Part shown: positions 13,912-14,390 of the stretch, piece by piece
Position numbering within the stretch: position 1 is the stretch's first letter
Layout of the letters: each line of letters starts with the position of its first letter
DNA from: an uncultured Eubacteriales bacterium
GTDB lineage: Bacteria > Bacillota_A > Clostridia > Oscillospirales > Oscillospiraceae
Assembly (NCBI GenBank): GCA_949739085.1
Contig: CATIYU010000136.1
Span: forward strand, 1 to 14,390
Direction: 5' to 3'
Length of the DNA stretch: 14,390 bases
Made by a program: the position numbers and the translations under genes
The notes under the pieces: model-generated
The model's input: the letters and a program-made list of their open reading frames with translations, nothing else
What the model was told of the DNA's origin: nothing
The model's database searches: none

Positions 13912-14390
13912 TTATCCCCTTTCGCTTTCTTCCAGAATCCGATAGATTTCCGGCAGGTTCACAGACTGCCGCACCCCTTCCGCCAAGCGGTCGTATTGGG
14001 TTTCCTGATAGGCCCGGTAGGACAGCGGCGCGGCGTCTCCGGGGGAAATCCCCTTTCGTTCGCAAAGCCACGCCGCCAGCTTCACGGTCAGCTCGCCGGT
14101 GTCAAACAGGCCGTGGAGATAAGTTCCGAAAACCGTCCCCTGCCGGCAGCCGTCGGCCCGGCCGTCTTCCAGGATGCAGAAGGGAACCCCCTGTGTACCG
14201 GTGTCGCCCATATGGATTTCGTAGCCCTCCAATGCCGTGCCGCGGAAGGGGCCGGAAACGATGGAGGCTTTTCGGTTTGTGCGGGTTTTTTCCGCCGAGA
14301 AAACCGTGCGGCCCGGCAGCAGACCCATTCCCCGCATGGACGCCTGGTTCCCCTCCACGCCGTCAGGGTCCTCCAACAACTCGCAAAGCA
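13912..14390 (-). CDS. cobQ: Cobyric acid synthase CobQ/CbiP, C-terminal part (5' end outside window)
   Basis: The frame is open to the right edge, showing about the last 159 residues, roughly a third of the usual length of about 500. It belongs to the class I glutamine amidotransferase domain that amidates four side chains of adenosylcobyrinate a,c-diamide. Visible hallmarks are LLEDPDGVEG, MGLLPGRTVF, EGYEIHMGDT and GTYLHGLFD, the last with the catalytic His (codon 14113-14115). The nucleophilic Cys of the CGGYQM region lies just beyond the edge. The apparent TTG start at 14379 is only an internal Leu codon. It is immediately upstream of cbiC (5-bp gap) in a cobalamin operon that continues off-window. 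Confidence 0.95.
   Translation of the reverse strand, partial: LCELLEDPDGVEGNQASMRGMGLLPGRTVFSAEKTRTNRKASIVSGPFRGTALEGYEIHMGDTGTQGVPFCILEDGRADGCRQGTVFGTYLHGLFDTGELTVKLAAWLCERKGISPGDAAPLSYRAYQETQYDRLAEGVRQSVNLPEIYRILEESERG
13915..13922 (-). promoter_or_regulatory. Ribosome binding site of cbiC
   Basis: AAAGGGGA inside the last codons of cobQ, 8 nt from the ATG at 13906. It sets the cbiC start and suggests translational coupling. Confidence 0.8.

Noticed and set aside
13907..14071. N-terminal extension of CbiC to 273 codons
   Set aside because: It overlaps cobQ in another frame, has an Arg/Pro-rich non-homologous sequence, and a good RBS exists for the shorter start.
1..14390. Search for CRISPR arrays, tRNA/rRNA genes, transposases, integrases and cobalamin riboswitches
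   Set aside because: Nothing with the required repeats, structures or motifs was seen; the cobalamin operon leader would lie beyond the right edge.

Overview
The window looks like a chromosomal segment of a GC-rich, Gram-positive, probably spore-forming gut Clostridia of the Oscillospiraceae type (relatives of Flavonifractor, Lawsonibacter or Intestinimonas). The taxonomy is inferred. It rests on strong AGGAGG-type ribosome binding sites, a SleL/YaaH-like LysM-GH18 spore-cortex enzyme, a very large secreted beta-rich surface protein, a MarR plus heterodimeric ABC exporter operon, and anaerobic-type cobalamin genes (cbiC, cobQ). No rRNA, tRNA, CRISPR array, transposase or integrase is visible.

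Layout from left to right: (1) Positions 2-6214 (+) hold the 3' part of a giant surface-protein gene, open at the left edge and at least 2070 codons long. It has a Ca-binding-type loop, an Asn/Tyr/Trp-rich block, a Pro-rich hinge and a run of Ig-like modules; its codon usage changes at about 4850. (2) A bidirectional hairpin terminator at 6260-6287 separates it from a convergent gene (6293-6793, -) for a small phage-tail-fibre-like protein with 21-bp heptad repeats. (3) An intergenic palindrome lies between this gene and the divergent LysM-GH18 gene (6962-8239, +). (4) A near-consensus sigma-A promoter with a MarR-type palindrome on its -10 drives a three-gene operon (8495-12568, +): a MarR regulator and the two halves of an ABC exporter. 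The coding regions overlap by 4 and 8 bases. (5) Two successive hairpins end that operon. The second is shared with a 58-codon gene on the opposite strand (12645-12821, -) that looks like a ribbon-helix-helix DNA-binding protein. (6) Divergent from it is a 75-aa XRE-type repressor (12973-13200, +). The two -35 boxes are back to back and separated exactly by a 17-bp palindrome, as in a compact two-regulator switch. (7) Another shared hairpin separates the XRE gene from the convergent cobalamin genes cbiC (13250-13906, -) and cobQ (13912 to the right edge, -).

How the parts work together: the MarR-ABC genes form an autoregulated export unit, probably for drugs or other toxic amphiphiles. The ATPase motifs are complementary: subunit A carries the degenerate Walker B and switch residues, and subunit B carries the deviant signature. 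This predicts one degenerate and one catalytic ATP site. CbiC and CobQ act in corrin-ring synthesis and amidation. The RHH/XRE pair is the most intriguing uncharacterised unit. The giant surface protein and the tail-fibre-like protein are probably fast-evolving surface or recognition proteins.
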